Shown: in pieces, positions 8,262 through 16,803 of the stretch
Layout: each line of letters opens with the position of its first letter
How positions within the stretch are numbered: the stretch's first letter is position 1
From: Butyrivibrio sp. INlla16
GTDB lineage: Bacteria > Bacillota > Clostridia > Lachnospirales > Lachnospiraceae
NCBI RefSeq assembly: GCF_900104155.1
Contig: NZ_FMYB01000002.1
Span: forward strand, 124,001-188,000
Length of the DNA: 64,000 nucleotides
Direction: 5' to 3'
Made by a program: the position numbers and the translations under genes
Notes under the pieces: generated by a model
Told to the model about the DNA's origin: nothing
The model's database searches: none
Seen by the model: only the letters and a program-made list of their open reading frames with translations

Positions 8262-9161
8262 ATGACAATAGATGAAATGAAGGAGAGAAGACGTGAATTT
8301 GGATACTCCTATAAAAAGCTTTCGGAGTTATCCGGGGTGCCGCTGGGTACAATACAGAAGATTTTTAACGGAGAGACGAAGTCACCGAGGCATGATACTA
8401 TCGTGATGTTACAGAAGGTATTGGAACCGGATAGTGATGCGAAGGAAAACTATAGGTTTAAATCTTATGGCGATAGCAAAGAAAAAAAATACGGCGCGGA
8501 GGGGGAACACTACGAAAACCTGAGAGAAGAGCCTGCTATAATTTATGGGAGTAAGAAAAAAGTCGACCTGGAGCATTTTAATGGGAAGAAGCAGGGAGAA
8601 TATACAATCGAGGATTACGAGGCTCTTCCGGATGATGTGCGAGTTGAGCTAATTGACGGTTATTTCTTTTATATGGATGCGCCATCTACGAGACATCAGC
8701 TTATAGGCGGTGAAATCTATGCACCGATTCGCAATTATATAAGAAAAAACAAAGGAAAATGCATACCCTTTATATCACCGACAGACGTACAACTTGACAG
8801 AGATGATAGGACTATTCTGGAGCCGGACGTTTTTATAGTTTGTGACCCATCTAAGATTACTGAGAAGAGAATATATGGAAATCCTGATTTTGTTGTTGAG
8901 ATCATATCGCCATCAACAGCGAGGAAAGACAGGTTTATCAAGGCTAAAAAATATAAGTATGCCGGTGTTAAGGAGTTCTGGCTTGTGGATCCAAAGAAGA
9001 GGAATGTGCTTGTGTATAGCTTTGACGATGAGGATAATGATGATATAACTATCTATGGGTTTGGAGATAAGATTCCGATAGGGTTATATGACGGAAAACT
9101 GCAGATTGATTTCGCAGATATCGCAGAGTATGTGGATTCGATTTGCGGACCGGTAGAATAG
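8262..9161 (+). CDS. XRE-type HTH fused to Uma2-family nuclease domain
   Basis: A 299-residue fusion. Residues 1-60 are an HTH_3/XRE DNA-binding domain (SYKKLSELSGVPLGTIQKIF). Residues about 115-295 are a Uma2 (DUF820) PD-(D/E)xK domain: VRVELIDGYFFYM, ILEPDVFIVCD with the acidic Asp, PDFVVEIISPST with the Glu, then RFIKAKKYKYAGVKEFWLVD. The active-site pattern is intact, so nuclease activity is plausible. The start follows CTCCGGAGGTG. It is 12 bases upstream of the LRR gene and heads a run that continues to the MoxR gene at 13247. Uma2 proteins are widespread and of unclear biological role. Confidence 0.85.
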   Translation: MTIDEMKERRREFGYSYKKLSELSGVPLGTIQKIFNGETKSPRHDTIVMLQKVLEPDSDAKENYRFKSYGDSKEKKYGAEGEHYENLREEPAIIYGSKKKVDLEHFNGKKQGEYTIEDYEALPDDVRVELIDGYFFYMDAPSTRHQLIGGEIYAPIRNYIRKNKGKCIPFISPTDVQLDRDDRTILEPDVFIVCDPSKITEKRIYGNPDFVVEIISPSTARKDRFIKAKKYKYAGVKEFWLVDPKKRNVLVYSFDDEDNDDITIYGFGDKIPIGLYDGKLQIDFADIAEYVDSICGPVE

Positions 9162-9173
9162 GATTTATGAAAA

Positions 9174-10175
9174 ATGAATTATAAATTTGAAGAAACCACT
9201 GATGAAAAAAATGGAAAGTATCTCATAATAAAGGGTTGTGAAGACTCGTGCAGACAGCTGGTTATACCGGAGTCCGACAGTAATCTTGTTCCGGTGAGGA
9301 TTATCGGTAATCATGCCTTTTCCTCAAGAGATGACCTTGTAGAGGTTGCGATTCCGAATTCTGTACACACTATTCTTGGATTTGCTTTTCATAACTGCGG
9401 GAATCTCAAGAAAATATCGTTAACCGATTCGGTCACGGAGTACCTTGACGGTGGTACGAGACAGTGTGAGAGCCTTGAAGAAATCGAGGTTTTCCTGGAA
9501 AATGGGAACAACTATATTATACGAAGAATCCTCGAGGATAACGACAGGCGATTGACCTTCAGAATGCATATGCCTGATGGCGAGGCTCTGCTGGTATTTC
9601 CGGGATTTAACTATGATTTTGTGGAAAATACGATGGCGAGAACTATTCAGTTTGCCATTGAGGGAACCGGTTATGCTTACAGAGAGTGCGTAAAGAGTGA
9701 CCAGATAGGCTTTAGAGAGTACGATAACCTCTTTTCAAAAGTTTCGGCGGATGATAAGGGCACGGCAGAGATGATCGCGATGGCGAGAATCCTTGCACCC
9801 TATGAACTATCTGAAGATGCCCGTATTGCCTATGAGAAGTGGCTCCTGGAGCATGCTTTGAAGAGTTTGACTATAGCGGTCGATAATGCAGGAACTGTCT
9901 CAAAAGGTAAGGCAGGGACAAATACCGGAGCTAATATAGGAACCTTTGATGATTATCTCAGAGATACCGAGGAACACACCGCTTTCTACCTTGAACGAAA
10001 GCTTATAACGAAGGCCGATGCCCGTAAATTAGCACATATAGCTGCTGACAGAGGTATCACCGCAATAGTTAGTATGCTTATGGACTACGCAGAAACTGAC
10101 AATGATGTGGAGAAAAGTGGTGACGAAGGTGTCACAAATAGAAAAGATGACAACATTCTTGAATTGGATTTCTAA
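9174..10175 (+). CDS. LRR_5 (BspA-like) protein, probably cytoplasmic
   Basis: 333 residues with no signal peptide or membrane segment, so unlike most BspA-like proteins it is likely intracellular. Residues 1-110 carry leucine-rich repeats (NHAFSSRDDLVEVAIPNSVH, FAFHNCGNLKKISLTDSV, CESLEEIEVF). Residues about 115-270 are an unrecognised domain rich in aromatic and acidic residues (FPGFNYDFVENTMARTIQFA), and residues about 285-315 are helical and alanine rich (LITKADARKLAHIAADRGIT). It is coupled to the Uma2 gene upstream and followed, across a repeat element, by the VWA and MoxR genes. A recognition or adaptor role is inference only. Confidence 0.7.
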   Translation: MNYKFEETTDEKNGKYLIIKGCEDSCRQLVIPESDSNLVPVRIIGNHAFSSRDDLVEVAIPNSVHTILGFAFHNCGNLKKISLTDSVTEYLDGGTRQCESLEEIEVFLENGNNYIIRRILEDNDRRLTFRMHMPDGEALLVFPGFNYDFVENTMARTIQFAIEGTGYAYRECVKSDQIGFREYDNLFSKVSADDKGTAEMIAMARILAPYELSEDARIAYEKWLLEHALKSLTIAVDNAGTVSKGKAGTNTGANIGTFDDYLRDTEEHTAFYLERKLITKADARKLAHIAADRGITAIVSMLMDYAETDNDVEKSGDEGVTNRKDDNILELDF

Positions 10176-10178
10176 CAC

Positions 10179-10305
10179 GCCTTCCCCTTGGGGAATACAG
10201 AATAAAAAAGCCTTCCCCTTGGGGGCGCACGACGTCCGGGGGACGTCGGCTTTGCGCGGACCGGAGCGGAGCGGAGACAGGTGGCACGAAGTGCCGGATG
10301 AGGGG
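10179..10305 (+). repeat. interspersed two-hairpin repeat, copy 1 (composite)
   Basis: This copy has the 5-prime part GCCTTCCCCTTGGGG twice (10179 and 10210), then an extra GC-rich block containing the palindrome GACGTCC-GGG-GGACGTC (10231-10247), then the usual 3-prime half with hairpin GGCAC-GAA-GTGCC and the terminal CGGATGAGGGG. The end of the repeat is the only ribosome binding site for the TTG start at 10312. See copies at 11691, 24751, 30687 and 58704. Confidence 0.8.
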
Positions 10306-10311
10306 TACATT

Positions 10312-11688
10312 TTGAACCAAACAGATAACCTTGCCAATAAAATATGGACCAGCGTCAAAACGGAGCTTCTTTTATCCATGCGATTCATGGCTCCGGCTCT
10401 TTCTATGCTCGAAATCCGGCGTGATATGTCCACCACATCGGTAGGGACTGACGCGGTCAGCGTGCTGTATAATCCTAATTATGTTTTCAAAACCTATGTC
10501 GAGGATCCGAATAAACTGAACAGGGCCTACCTTCATATGCTGATGCATTGCATGTTCAGGCATATGTACAGGGCTTCGGAGTACCCGGATGCTGAGTTGT
10601 GGGATCTTGCCTGCGACATTGCCGTGGAGAGCATCCTTGATTCCATGGATTATCAGTGCATTTACAGAGTCAGCTCCGATCTCAGGGAGCGGTGGTATGG
10701 AAAGCTCTCTGAAGAACTTAAGGTTCTGACAGCGGAGAAGATATACAGTTTTCTGGAGAAAAATGTTGAATGGAACATAAGGGACTCAGGTTCTGCCAAC
10801 GAGAATCTGATTACGGAAGATACCTGGAACCGCCTGGTACGCGAGTTCAAACTGGACGACCACAGCTTCTGGGACAGACTTGAGAATAAGGAAGAGGAAC
10901 CTCAGAAAGAAGATAAGCCAGATATCGACATGCAGATGCAGATGAGGCTCAGAAGGGCCAATAAAAAGGAAATAGAGGACGCCTGGAAGAATACTGCGAA
11001 ACGCATAAAGAGCGATATTGCAAGTCTCGGAGATGAGAAGAGCACCGAGACCGGGAGCCTTAAATTCTATTTGAAAGCGGATACTCAGGATAAGACCTAC
11101 TACACCGATTTTCTTAACCAGATAGCGGTTGTGAGGGAGGAAATTCGCATAGATCCCGATTCCTTCGACTACGGATTGTATAATTACGGCATGGAGATCT
11201 ACGGCAATATGCCTCTTATAGAAGAGAATGAATATAGCGAGACACATAAGGTCGATGAACTGGTAATTGCAATAGATACATCTGCTTCCTGCAGCGAAGA
11301 ACTCGTGCAGTCATTTCTTAATGAGACCGCCGGGATTTTGCGCAGCAGCGAGAATTTTTTCCGAGAGATACATGTACACATCATCGAGTGCGACAACAGA
11401 GTCCAAAATGACCTGACTATCAATCATCCCGAGGAGATGGAGCACTACGCCGACAGATTTGAGATTTCAGGCGGATATGGAACAGACTTCAGACCGGTAT
11501 TTTCCTATGTGGACGACCTTAGGAAAAAGGGAGAACTGACGCATCTTCGAGGTCTCATGTACTTCACTGATGGTTTTGGGGACTATCCCGAGAAACCCAC
11601 GGACTACGATACCGCCTTCGTTTTTCCGTCGGACAAGGAGACCGGCGCCGACAAAATGCCAAACTGGGCGATTCAATTATACATCTAA
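10312..11688 (+). CDS. VWA-domain protein with degenerate metallopeptidase domain (DUF2201 type)
   Basis: 458 residues if started at the TTG at 10312, which lies 6 bases after GAGGGG; upstream codons of the open frame are repeat DNA. The N-terminal half matches the predicted metallopeptidase domain that precedes VWA in this family, but the zinc motif reads HMLMHCMFRH (about residue 68) where HExxH is expected, so the catalytic Glu is missing while the histidines remain. The region at about residues 195-235 is charged (KEEEPQKEDKPDIDMQMQMRL). The C-terminal third is a VWA domain with a MIDAS-like DTSAS motif, a later glycine-rich GGYGTDFRP, and FTDGFGDYP. These proteins work with MoxR AAA ATPases, and one follows directly. 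Confidence 0.85.
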   Translation: MNQTDNLANKIWTSVKTELLLSMRFMAPALSMLEIRRDMSTTSVGTDAVSVLYNPNYVFKTYVEDPNKLNRAYLHMLMHCMFRHMYRASEYPDAELWDLACDIAVESILDSMDYQCIYRVSSDLRERWYGKLSEELKVLTAEKIYSFLEKNVEWNIRDSGSANENLITEDTWNRLVREFKLDDHSFWDRLENKEEEPQKEDKPDIDMQMQMRLRRANKKEIEDAWKNTAKRIKSDIASLGDEKSTETGSLKFYLKADTQDKTYYTDFLNQIAVVREEIRIDPDSFDYGLYNYGMEIYGNMPLIEENEYSETHKVDELVIAIDTSASCSEELVQSFLNETAGILRSSENFFREIHVHIIECDNRVQNDLTINHPEEMEHYADRFEISGGYGTDFRPVFSYVDDLRKKGELTHLRGLMYFTDGFGDYPEKPTDYDTAFVFPSDKETGADKMPNWAIQLYI

Positions 11689-11690
11689 AG

Positions 11691-11737
11691 GCCTTCCCCT
11701 TGGGGGGAAGGTGGCAGCATAGCTGCCGGATGAGGGG
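11691..11737 (+). repeat. interspersed two-hairpin repeat, copy 2
   Basis: 47 bases: CCTTCCCC/GGGGAAGG hairpin, then the perfect second hairpin GGCAGC-ATA-GCTGCC, then CGGATGAGGGG. It fills most of the gap between the VWA and MoxR genes, two bases after the VWA stop. Confidence 0.88.
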
Positions 11738-11750
11738 AGAAAGGACGAAT

Positions 11751-13247
11751 ATGAACATACAACAAGCGAAGCAGGAAATCATCAATACCATAAAGGCATA
11801 CCGCGAAAAGGACGAGATGGGGAACTACCTCATCCCCGTGCAGAAGCAGCGCCCGATTCTTCTTATCGGACCTCCGGGAATCGGTAAGACAGCCATCATG
11901 GAGCAGGTTGCAGAGGAGCTTTCGGTCAACCTCGTTTCTTATACAATAACTCATCACACCAGACAGAGTGCGATCGGCCTTCCTTTTATATCCAAGAAGG
12001 AATATGGGGGAAAAGAGACTTCCGTTACTGAGTACACCATGAGTGAGATCATAGCCTCGGTCTATGACAAAATAAATCAGACCGGCGTTAAGGAAGGAAT
12101 CCTTTTCCTTGACGAGATAAACTGTGTATCAGAGACACTTGTTCCCACCATGCTGCAATTTTTGCAGTATAAGACTTTTGGTGCGCACAAGGTACCGGAC
12201 GGTTTCATCATTGTCACAGCAGGTAATCCTCCGCAGTACAACAAGGCTGTCAGAGACTTTGATATAGTTACTCTCGACCGTGTGAAGAGAATCGACATCG
12301 AGGAGGATCTCGAGGCCTTCAAGAGCTACGCAGATATCAACGGAATTCACGGATCAATCCTGGCTTACCTCGATATTCACAAGGACAATTTTTACGGAAT
12401 TAAAAATGATATCCAGGGCAAGCGCTTCGTGACAGCCAGAGGCTGGGAAGATCTTTCGCAGCTGATCAGAGCCTATGAAAAGCTCGGCATCGAGGTTGAT
12501 GAGAAGGTGACTTCGCAGTACCTTCAGGAGCCTGAGGTTGCCAGGGATTTTGCCATGTATTATGCGCTTTATCATAAGTACGAGGATGTTTACAACGTCG
12601 ATGAGATCCTCGAGGGGAGTGTTCCCGCTGAGAGAGATAAGCTGCGCAAGGCTCCTTTTGATGAAAAACTCAGCATAATAAATCTTCTTATAGACAGACT
12701 TAATCAGGAATTCAAGGCATATGACGGTGAGTTTGGAGTGCAGAAAAAGCTCCAGAAGGAGATTACAGATATCGTTAAGGGCACTGTTTTTGCGGAAGAA
12801 TCTTCGATATATAAAAGGCTTCAGCTTCGCATAAAGGAAATGCGTGCAGAATACGAGCAGAAGGCCGGTGAACATCTGATGGATAAGTCATCCGAGATCA
12901 CGCTTAAGAAGGAGATCCAGGCACTTGAGAATCTTGAGAGAAAGCTTGCCAGCTCTGAGACTGAGGATAATAAGGATATTATCAAGGCATGGTTTTCCGA
13001 GAGAGAGTTCACTCGCAGAGAGAGCGCTGGGAATACCGGAAAGCACCTTTCGAATTGCTTCTCATTCCTTCAGCAGATTTATGGCGAGGAGCAGGAGATG
13101 GTTCTGTTCCTCACAAGGCTGGATTCAGGTCACTATAGTCTGAACTTCATCCAGAATGAGGGCTCGGAGGAATATTACAAATATAATAAGCTCCTGCTCC
13201 TTCGTGACAGGAGAAAAGAGATTGTAGCGCAGGTTCTGGAAGTGTGA
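11751..13247 (+). CDS. MoxR-type AAA+ ATPase
   Basis: 498 residues. Walker A is GPPGIGKTAIM (about residue 40), Walker B is ILFLDEINCV, sensor 1 is VTAGNPPQYN, and an arginine-bearing VKRIDI follows. The region after about residue 300 is a family-specific helical extension (coiled stretches around KKLQKEITDIVK and KKEIQALENLERKLAS). The start at 11751 has AAAGGA 6 bases upstream. MoxR ATPases act with VWA partners as chaperone-like remodelling machines that load metals or activate target complexes; the partner gene is immediately upstream. The stop codon lies inside a folded 3-prime structure (13242-13302). Confidence 0.88.
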   Translation: MNIQQAKQEIINTIKAYREKDEMGNYLIPVQKQRPILLIGPPGIGKTAIMEQVAEELSVNLVSYTITHHTRQSAIGLPFISKKEYGGKETSVTEYTMSEIIASVYDKINQTGVKEGILFLDEINCVSETLVPTMLQFLQYKTFGAHKVPDGFIIVTAGNPPQYNKAVRDFDIVTLDRVKRIDIEEDLEAFKSYADINGIHGSILAYLDIHKDNFYGIKNDIQGKRFVTARGWEDLSQLIRAYEKLGIEVDEKVTSQYLQEPEVARDFAMYYALYHKYEDVYNVDEILEGSVPAERDKLRKAPFDEKLSIINLLIDRLNQEFKAYDGEFGVQKKLQKEITDIVKGTVFAEESSIYKRLQLRIKEMRAEYEQKAGEHLMDKSSEITLKKEIQALENLERKLASSETEDNKDIIKAWFSEREFTRRESAGNTGKHLSNCFSFLQQIYGEEQEMVLFLTRLDSGHYSLNFIQNEGSEEYYKYNKLLLLRDRRKEIVAQVLEV

Positions 13248-13302
13248 GGAAACTCGCAAGTTTACGGATTGACACTAAAAGCATCCGTATTTCGGCTCAC
13301 AC
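13242..13302 (+). terminator. nested hairpins over the MoxR stop codon
   Basis: Outer stem GTGTGAG/CTCACAC (13242-13248 with 13296-13302) encloses a perfect TACGGAT/ATCCGTA stem (13263-13269 with 13283-13289). No clean T-run follows, so terminator function is uncertain; it could also be an mRNA 3-prime stabiliser. Confidence 0.4.
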
Positions 13303-13445
13303 GAGGTTTTCCATCTATTTGTGATGGGCGGGAGTTTTTGCCATTTTATCTTTATGTATCAGTTTTTGATGCGAAAAATAACAACGAAATATTATAAACT
13401 TTTTATAAACTACAATAAAATCCGTAAAAATGCATGAATACTCGA

Positions 13446-13474
13446 TTGACAGCCGTTTTTAGGGGCGGTAAAAT
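13446..13474 (+). promoter_or_regulatory. sigma-A type promoter for secreted protein gene
   Basis: TTGACA (13446-13451), 17-base spacer, TAAAAT (13469-13474), about 60 bases before the start at 13535. It marks the gene as its own transcription unit. Confidence 0.8.
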
Positions 13475-13534
13475 GGTAATAGTCACAGTAAACGGTTGCG
13501 AAAAACCGTACATTTTATTGAAGGAGGGTTCCTT

Positions 13535-14797
13535 ATGAAGGGTTTTAAACAATTTGGCACAATAGCGCTTGCAGCTGCATTGACTATTACTTTTGCGGTA
13601 CCTGTAAAGGTTAACGCTACGTATTATGATTATAATAGAAGCGCTGAGTATACCAGAAATGCTGAAGGTGAGATCATCGATACTAAAACAAAGTCATCTA
13701 CTTATACCAATAAGGTAACTAATGAATCTTATACATTTGATTATGCTACCGGGCAGTCATCAGGCGACATGTATAAGGCTACGCATTACAATAACGGTAT
13801 TAGAAAAGGCCTTGTAGTGGGAATTAATGACTATAATGATATTAGGTTTACACTTGATCCCGGTGCAGAAGTAACAAAGATAAAGGTTACAAAAGGAAAA
13901 GGAAATATTAATGTAAAGCAGTCGGAATTTAAGTCTGAAGAAGCGCAGATCGATAGAGATAGTGAGACTAAAAAGTACTACTATAGAAAAGTAAATGGTG
14001 ACAAGGAAGAACTTACACTTACGGATGATTCTACAACCGCTGAGTGGGAAGCTGTGAAACGTATGCAGAACTCATATGAATACAGAGTATGGGGAAAGAA
14101 GAAAGGTGAGTCTGTTGTAGCCATAACCGTAAAAGATGCAGCAGGTGCTACAACAACAACTAAAGTGAAGGTTTCTGTTTCTGAAGATGAAAGATGTATC
14201 ACACAGATTACTTATGCCGGCAAGAACTTGAAGATGAATTATAACAAGGGCGCCAATAATAATAATTACTATGCATGCCAGAGTGCAGCTAAGAGCGGTA
14301 ATTTTTATGTAACTAAGAAATCCGGCAAGCTTAAAGTTACAATGGGCAAGAATTATAAATTTATCGCAGCATATGTAATTAAGCCTAACGCATATACAAC
14401 AAAGACTCAGACAAGTGATGACAGTACTTCTACTTTTGTTGACAAGTCTACAACTACATATGCTACCAGACAGTATTCTTATGGTATTGACCTTAACGGA
14501 GATGGCGATTATGAGGATACAATAGATGGCATTAGAGAGCAGGATCCTGAGTATAAGAATTGCAGCTTTGTGAAAGTTAAGAATAATAGCAAGATTTCTC
14601 TTAATACCGTTCCTTACAAAGAAGACAGAACTACAGTTAGAACCTATGGTGAAACGGGACAGTATACAACAACAGAGAAGGAAACTGCTAATGGTAATAT
14701 GGCTTACACAACAGTAATACTTGTTTGCCAGGATAAGCTTACTAAGGAATTCGTTAATGAGGAAATTACTATTTCACTTAGAACCAGCAAACAATAA
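13535..14797 (+). CDS. secreted protein of unknown function, Thr/Tyr/Asn rich
   Basis: 420 residues with a clear signal peptide (MKGFKQFGTIALAAALTITF to about VNA). I do not recognise the family. The middle (about residues 110-225) looks like an Ig-like beta-sandwich: RFTLDPGAEVTKIKVTKGKG and YRVWGKKKGESVVAITVKDA resemble bacterial surface Ig repeats. The C-terminal half has many polar beta strands and one EF-hand-like DLNGDGDYED stretch that may bind calcium. No sortase motif or lipobox is seen. RBS GAAGGAGGG sets the start. It is transcribed alone between a consensus promoter and the terminator at 14899. Confidence 0.7.
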   Translation: MKGFKQFGTIALAAALTITFAVPVKVNATYYDYNRSAEYTRNAEGEIIDTKTKSSTYTNKVTNESYTFDYATGQSSGDMYKATHYNNGIRKGLVVGINDYNDIRFTLDPGAEVTKIKVTKGKGNINVKQSEFKSEEAQIDRDSETKKYYYRKVNGDKEELTLTDDSTTAEWEAVKRMQNSYEYRVWGKKKGESVVAITVKDAAGATTTTKVKVSVSEDERCITQITYAGKNLKMNYNKGANNNNYYACQSAAKSGNFYVTKKSGKLKVTMGKNYKFIAAYVIKPNAYTTKTQTSDDSTSTFVDKSTTTYATRQYSYGIDLNGDGDYEDTIDGIREQDPEYKNCSFVKVKNNSKISLNTVPYKEDRTTVRTYGETGQYTTTEKETANGNMAYTTVILVCQDKLTKEFVNEEITISLRTSKQ

Positions 14798-14898
14798 TTA
14801 GTCAAGCTTTATATCAGGTACATCATTTACTTTTATCAATCATACAGAAAATGGTCTCGTGACAAAGTTTGTTCATGTGCTTGATATAGATCATTTCG

Positions 14899-14929
14899 CC
14901 CCGCAGCGTATGCTGCGGGGTTTGTTTTT
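14899..14929 (+). terminator. terminator after secreted protein gene
   Basis: Perfect 9-bp stem CCCCGCAGC/GCTGCGGGG with a 4-base loop followed by TTTGTTTTT. Confidence 0.92.
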
Positions 14930-15043
14930 GCATATAAACTATTCCGTTTGATTATTAGTTGCGCCTATTCAAAATAAGTGTTACTCTGTCAAAGCATTTT
15001 CCTTTCTAATGTTGTCTCGAAGAAGCAAATCGGAAAGGAAAAA

Positions 15044-16036
15044 ATGCTATACAACAATTTTTCAGAAGGCCAAGATCAGAAAACTGATCAGAACCGGACA
15101 AACAGTGGAAGTACGCCTTATGATGACGTCTTCCGAACCCTTGTAGTCGAGCACAAGGGACTTCTCTTAAAGCTTCTCAATGAGATGTTCACAGACATTC
15201 ATTACGAGGGAGATGAAGAGGTGAATACGCTCAACAATGCCTATTTTGCCAACCGAAGTGAAGGTAATCAGGATAAGATGATAACCGATTCGGCTATCGA
15301 GATTATTGATCACTATGGTTGCAGAAAGCTTTTTCATCTGGAGTGTCAGTCCGATAACAATGGAACAATGATACTCAGGATGTTCGAGTATGACGTACAG
15401 ATTGCCATAAAAGAAGACAGTTCAGTTTCTGATGACAGACTTATCGTTAACCTTCCTGCTTCAGGGGTGCTGTATCTTAGGAGCAATTCCGCAACACCCG
15501 ACAATATGATTGTCACAGTTAATGTCCCTAGCGGAGACCATGCGCAGTATAGGGTTCCCATCATGAAACTCAAGGACTATTCTTGTGACGATATTATCGA
15601 TAAGGAACTGTACTTTTTGATTCCGTTTTATCTGTTTAATTTCGAAGGTGACTTTGATAAAATAGAGTCACAAGATGAAGCTTTTCTTGATAATTTTAGG
15701 AAGCGTTATCAGGAGATTTATGATAAGCTTCGGGAAAAGCTTGAAAGAGGACAGATCGATGTTTTGACGCATCATTCGATTATTATGCTGTCTAAGAAGG
15801 TTATAGCAGCCTTAACAGCCAAGCGGAAAGTCGTAAAAGAGGAGGCCGAGAGAATTATGGGTGGACAAGTACTTGATTACGAAACTAAGGAACTGATACG
15901 AACAGGGATTGCACAAGGAATGTCGAAGCAGAGTGCTGATGATATCCAAAAACTTGCTGATTTTTTCCAAAAAACAAATCCTGAAATGACTGAAAAAGAA
16001 GCCTTTGAAGAAGCAAAAAAGGTATTGAGCAACTAA
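15044..16036 (+). CDS. Rpn-family PD-(D/E)xK nuclease (putative transposase-like)
   Basis: 330 residues. The N-terminal DDVFRTLVVEHKGLLLKLLNEMF and the core KLFHLECQSDNNGTMILRMFEYD are typical of the Rpn/PDDEXK_2 group annotated as recombination-promoting nuclease or transposase. The active-site acid and Gln in LECQS are present. The C-terminus ends in a helical stretch (EKEAFEEAKKVL) often seen in this group. RBS GGAAAGGA sets the start at 15044; a longer frame has none. No terminal inverted repeats or target duplications were seen around it, so it is called as a solitary nuclease gene and not as a mobile element. Confidence 0.8.
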   Translation: MLYNNFSEGQDQKTDQNRTNSGSTPYDDVFRTLVVEHKGLLLKLLNEMFTDIHYEGDEEVNTLNNAYFANRSEGNQDKMITDSAIEIIDHYGCRKLFHLECQSDNNGTMILRMFEYDVQIAIKEDSSVSDDRLIVNLPASGVLYLRSNSATPDNMIVTVNVPSGDHAQYRVPIMKLKDYSCDDIIDKELYFLIPFYLFNFEGDFDKIESQDEAFLDNFRKRYQEIYDKLREKLERGQIDVLTHHSIIMLSKKVIAALTAKRKVVKEEAERIMGGQVLDYETKELIRTGIAQGMSKQSADDIQKLADFFQKTNPEMTEKEAFEEAKKVLSN

Positions 16037-16056
16037 ATCATTTTTATAGTGAGAAG

Positions 16057-16088
16057 AGCCGGCGTGAAGTAGATTCATGCCGGCTTTT
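16057..16088 (+). terminator. terminator after Rpn-family gene
   Basis: 12-bp stem with one G-T pair (AGCCGGCGTGAA, 16057-16068 with 16074-16085), 5-base loop, then TTTTAC. Confidence 0.85.
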
Positions 16089-16210
16089 ACTATGCGATTG
16101 AATTATAAAATCAGCCAATTTTTCATAATGTGATAATTCTGTGATAGAAGACCTGATAATATGATCTCAGATAAAACAAAGGTGTGTTTCACAGAAAGGA
16201 AGAAATGGTT

Positions 16211-16585
16211 ATGAGATTTTTAGGAAATATATTGTGGATGATATGCGGTGGATTTATTAGTGCAGTTCTTTGGTTTGTGGTAGGATGCTTATATTGCATT
16301 ACATTGATTGGAATCCCGATCGGAGTACAGTGCTTCAAGATAGCAGGGCTTACACTTAATCCTTTTGGACAGGAAATTAAAAATGAGGGCGGCCCGGTGT
16401 CATTCCTTCTTAACGTTTGGTGGTTTTTCTTTGGCGGTATGGAGCTTGCGCTGACAAATTTCATTATTGGAGTACTCCTTTGCATCACAATCATAGGAAT
16501 ACCTTTTGGAAAACAGTTCTTTAAACTGGCAGCACTTTCACTTACTCCCTTTGGAACAGAGGTTCAAAGAGTACATTTTGCTTAA
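16211..16585 (+). CDS. yccF: YccF-domain membrane protein
   Basis: Small inner-membrane protein with two YccF repeats: about residues 1-60 (LYCITLIGIPIGVQCFKIAG, LNPFGQEI) and about 65-124 (LLCITIIGIPFGKQFFKLAA, LTPFGTEV). Four hydrophobic segments. The function of YccF proteins is not established. The ATG at 16211 gives the usual family start MRFLGNILW; the ATG at 16205 (four bases after AAGGA) is an alternative. The gene stands alone between two terminators. Confidence 0.88.
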   Translation: MRFLGNILWMICGGFISAVLWFVVGCLYCITLIGIPIGVQCFKIAGLTLNPFGQEIKNEGGPVSFLLNVWWFFFGGMELALTNFIIGVLLCITIIGIPFGKQFFKLAALSLTPFGTEVQRVHFA

Positions 16586-16653
16586 TTATTGAAAAAAGCA
16601 TACGAGATGGAAAGAATAATAAATCAGTCTTGAAATGTTAAATTTCCCTAAAA

Positions 16654-16690
16654 AAGAGTGCACTAAGGTGGTGCACTCTTATTTTTTATA
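16654..16690 (+). terminator. terminator after yccF
   Basis: Perfect 10-bp stem AAGAGTGCAC/GTGCACTCTT with a 7-base loop and a T-rich tail. Confidence 0.88.
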
Positions 16691-16803
16691 TTTTTATGAC
16701 GATATAATTGATAAGTGAAGTTATGTGCATTTTATGTACGGATTATCGTAATTTATAATTTTATGGAGTTGTAAACATAACACTTGATTACGGGGGATAC
16801 ATA

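Noticed and set aside
15044-16036. Insertion sequence around the Rpn-family gene
   Set aside because: No terminal inverted repeats or target duplications were seen, and the gene has an ordinary terminator.
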